Shown here: positions 62,560 through 64,000 of the stretch, one piece after another
How the letters are laid out: each line of letters opens with the position of its first letter
Position numbering within the stretch: the first letter of the stretch is position 1
Source: an uncultured Woeseiaceae bacterium
GTDB lineage: Bacteria; Pseudomonadota; Gammaproteobacteria; Steroidobacterales; Woeseiaceae
Reading direction: 5' to 3'
Assembly: GCA_905182415.1 (NCBI GenBank)
Contig: CAJJBK010000002.1
Span: 1-64,000 of the forward strand
Length of the DNA: 64,000 nucleotides
The notes under the pieces: generated by a model
Told to the model about the DNA's origin: nothing
The model's database searches: none
What the model saw: only the letters and a program-made list of their open reading frames with translations
Made by a program: the position numbers and the translations under genes

Positions 62560-64000
62560 TTGAATAAAATAAATTACCTAGAATTAATAAAAACAGCCGA
62601 TGTTTATTCGGTGGCTGAAGTATCGCCTCTTGATTATGCCAAGCTAATTTCAGCAAACTTAAATAATAAGATCTTTTTAAAAAGAGAGGATCTGCAAACC
62701 ACCTTCTCTTTCAAAATAAGAGGCGCGGTCAATAAAATAAAAAATCTCGATGAAAAAGCTTTAAAAAATGGAGTCATATGCAGTTCAGCAGGTAATCATG
62801 CTCAAGGAGTAGCACTCGCATCTAAACTTAACAAGAATCGAGCAGTCATTGTTATGCCCCAAACTACACCGAGTATCAAAATTGAGGCAGTAAAAGCTTT
62901 GGGTGCTGAGATTATCTTGCATGGGGATAACTATGATGAAGCCTTTAGCAAGGCCAAGGAAATTGAACAATCAGAGTCGTTAACGTTTATACATGCTTTT
63001 GATGATCCCTATGTAATCGCAGGACAAGGCACTATAGGAATCGAAATTTTAGAGCAGCTTAATGAAACTATTGATGCGATTTTTGTACCTATAGGTGGAG
63101 GCGGCCTCATCTCAGGAATTGCTACTTATGTCAAAGAAGTCCAACCAAATATTAAAATAATTGGTGTCGAACCTGAAGATTCCGCTAGCATGAAAGCATC
63201 GCTCGCCGCTAATAAACAAATTACTCTTGATCATGTGGGAATATTTGCTGATGGGGTGGCTGTTAAAAGAGTGGGCGATATTCCATTTCTCTTATGCAAG
63301 AAATATATAGATGAAATTATCACTGTTAATACAGATGAAATTTGTGCAGCAATTCAAGCAATATATGAAGAAACGCGATCTATTGTCGAGCCGTCTGGTG
63401 CATTATCTTTAGCTGGTATCACAAAATATATCGAATTAAATTTAAATCAAAATAACACCTTTGTTGGTATTAATTGTGGAGCAAATGTAAATTTTGATCG
63501 TTTAAGGCACATTGCAGAAAGAGCCGCTGTAGGGAAAAAAAGTGAGATATTACTTGCAGTTGAAATCGAAGAGAAGCCCGGCAGTTTTAAAAATTTCTGT
63601 AAAGCCATAGGAAAACGAAACATAACAGAGTTCAACTATCGTTATCGTGATGATGGTAGTGCAAGAATTTTTGTTGGGATCGAATTAATGAATAGTTCGA
63701 ATGCTCATCAAGAAGTAATAAAAGAAATTAATGATCTTGGCTACTCGGTGGTAGATTTAAGTCAAAATGAAATGGCAAAGATTCATATACGTCATATGGT
63801 CGGTGGAAGAGCCTCGATTAAAAATGAGCGGTTACTTAGATTTGAGTTCCCAGAAAGGCCTGGTGCGCTCTTAGAATTCCTGGACGCCATTGGAACAGAA
63901 CGGAATATTACTTTATTTCATTATCGCAATCATGGTTCTGATTTTGGACGAATTCTTACTGGAATTCAGGCTTCTCATGATGAAACTAATCAACTAGAAG
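62560..64000 (+). CDS. ilvA: Biosynthetic threonine ammonia-lyase, 3' end cut by window edge
   Basis: The frame stays open to the last base, giving 480 residues; the family is about 510 residues long, so only the end of the second ACT domain is missing. The PLP lysine lies in TTFSFKIRGAVNK, the substrate loop is SSAGNHAQGVALAS, the phosphate loop is PIGGGGLISGIA, and EPSGALSLAG and GANVNFDRLRHI follow. Two ACT-like regulatory regions begin near LLAVEIEEKPGSFK and LRFEFPERPGALLEF, so feedback control by isoleucine is expected. It converts threonine to 2-oxobutanoate. The start is TTG at 62560, with an AAGAG stretch upstream. No ilv operon partners are visible. Confidence 0.95.
   Translation, partial: MNKINYLELIKTADVYSVAEVSPLDYAKLISANLNNKIFLKREDLQTTFSFKIRGAVNKIKNLDEKALKNGVICSSAGNHAQGVALASKLNKNRAVIVMPQTTPSIKIEAVKALGAEIILHGDNYDEAFSKAKEIEQSESLTFIHAFDDPYVIAGQGTIGIEILEQLNETIDAIFVPIGGGGLISGIATYVKEVQPNIKIIGVEPEDSASMKASLAANKQITLDHVGIFADGVAVKRVGDIPFLLCKKYIDEIITVNTDEICAAIQAIYEETRSIVEPSGALSLAGITKYIELNLNQNNTFVGINCGANVNFDRLRHIAERAAVGKKSEILLAVEIEEKPGSFKNFCKAIGKRNITEFNYRYRDDGSARIFVGIELMNSSNAHQEVIKEINDLGYSVVDLSQNEMAKIHIRHMVGGRASIKNERLLRFEFPERPGALLEFLDAIGTERNITLFHYRNHGSDFGRILTGIQASHDETNQLE

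Noticed and set aside
1-64000. CRISPR arrays, prophage, transposase genes, rRNA, toxin-antitoxin or restriction systems
   Set aside because: Looked for regularly spaced repeats, integrase/transposase motifs, rRNA signatures and typical defence-gene families; none was seen.

Overview
The window is AT-rich (about one third G+C by eye), densely coded, and free of rRNA, CRISPR arrays, recognisable insertion sequences and phage genes. The left end carries a gammaproteobacterial housekeeping set: glnE, hldD and waaF in one run, then dacB, a YihG-type acyltransferase, ppiC, tpm and folD. Gene spacing is tight, there is one tRNA, and there are many secreted peptidases, amino-acid transporters and PLP enzymes. 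This fits a small-genome, low-GC, probably marine heterotrophic gammaproteobacterium. The exact lineage cannot be fixed from the sequence alone.

Layout. 0-5.8 kb: LPS inner-core genes (a cut GT9 glycosyltransferase, waaF, hldD) plus a CHCC zinc-finger protein and glnE on the minus strand. 5.8-12.4 kb: flavodoxin-like protein, PBP4 (dacB), MATE transporter with an orphan ABC ATPase, GIY-YIG protein, acyltransferase, ppiC, tpm. 12.5-16.6 kb: folD coupled to a 2-oxoglutarate/Fe(II) oxygenase, facing a threonine-dehydratase-like enzyme and an aminotransferase. 16.8-22.2 kb: RND efflux adaptor and permease, then an EamA transporter. 22.2-27.3 kb: M28 carboxypeptidase, DUF3014 protein, DUF885 lipoprotein, LysE exporter.

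27.4-36.8 kb: a class III aminotransferase overlapping a cytochrome c gene; a Tat-exported PatB/MalY-like PLP enzyme; then a minus-strand operon of AGCS symporter, DapA-like lyase, hydantoinase/dihydropyrimidinase, hydantoin-type racemase and a Tat-exported M20-fold protein whose usual metal-site residues are largely replaced. 37-44 kb: PQQ-dependent dehydrogenase lipoprotein; minus-strand set of gamma-lyase-type PLP enzyme, APC permease and penicillin-acylase-type lipoprotein. 44.1-48.4 kb: psuK with an N-terminal helix-turn-helix, psuG, a second 2-oxoglutarate oxygenase, and a convergent MFS transporter. 48.4-50.2 kb: tRNA-Arg(UCG), an HTH plus methyltransferase-like protein, and a spacer with long-range inverted repeats. 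50.2-58.2 kb: a minus-strand run of a GltD-like iron-sulfur flavoprotein, 2-oxoacid:ferredoxin oxidoreductase alpha/gamma and beta, a lipoprotein, a small protein, a cysteine-desulfurase-like enzyme and an SDR. 58.3-64 kb: dihydroorotase-type amidohydrolase, M16 peptidase, and ilvA cut by the right edge.

The common theme of the right two thirds is scavenging and remodelling of small nitrogen compounds: amino acids, N-acyl and cyclic amides, and pseudouridine. Secreted or lipid-anchored hydrolases would release substrates, symporters would import them, and PLP enzymes, oxygenases and amidohydrolases would take them apart. Oxidation by PQQ enzyme/cytochrome c and by ferredoxin-linked 2-oxoacid oxidation would supply energy. 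The pathway links are inferences from gene order. The family assignments rest on motifs read directly from the sequence.
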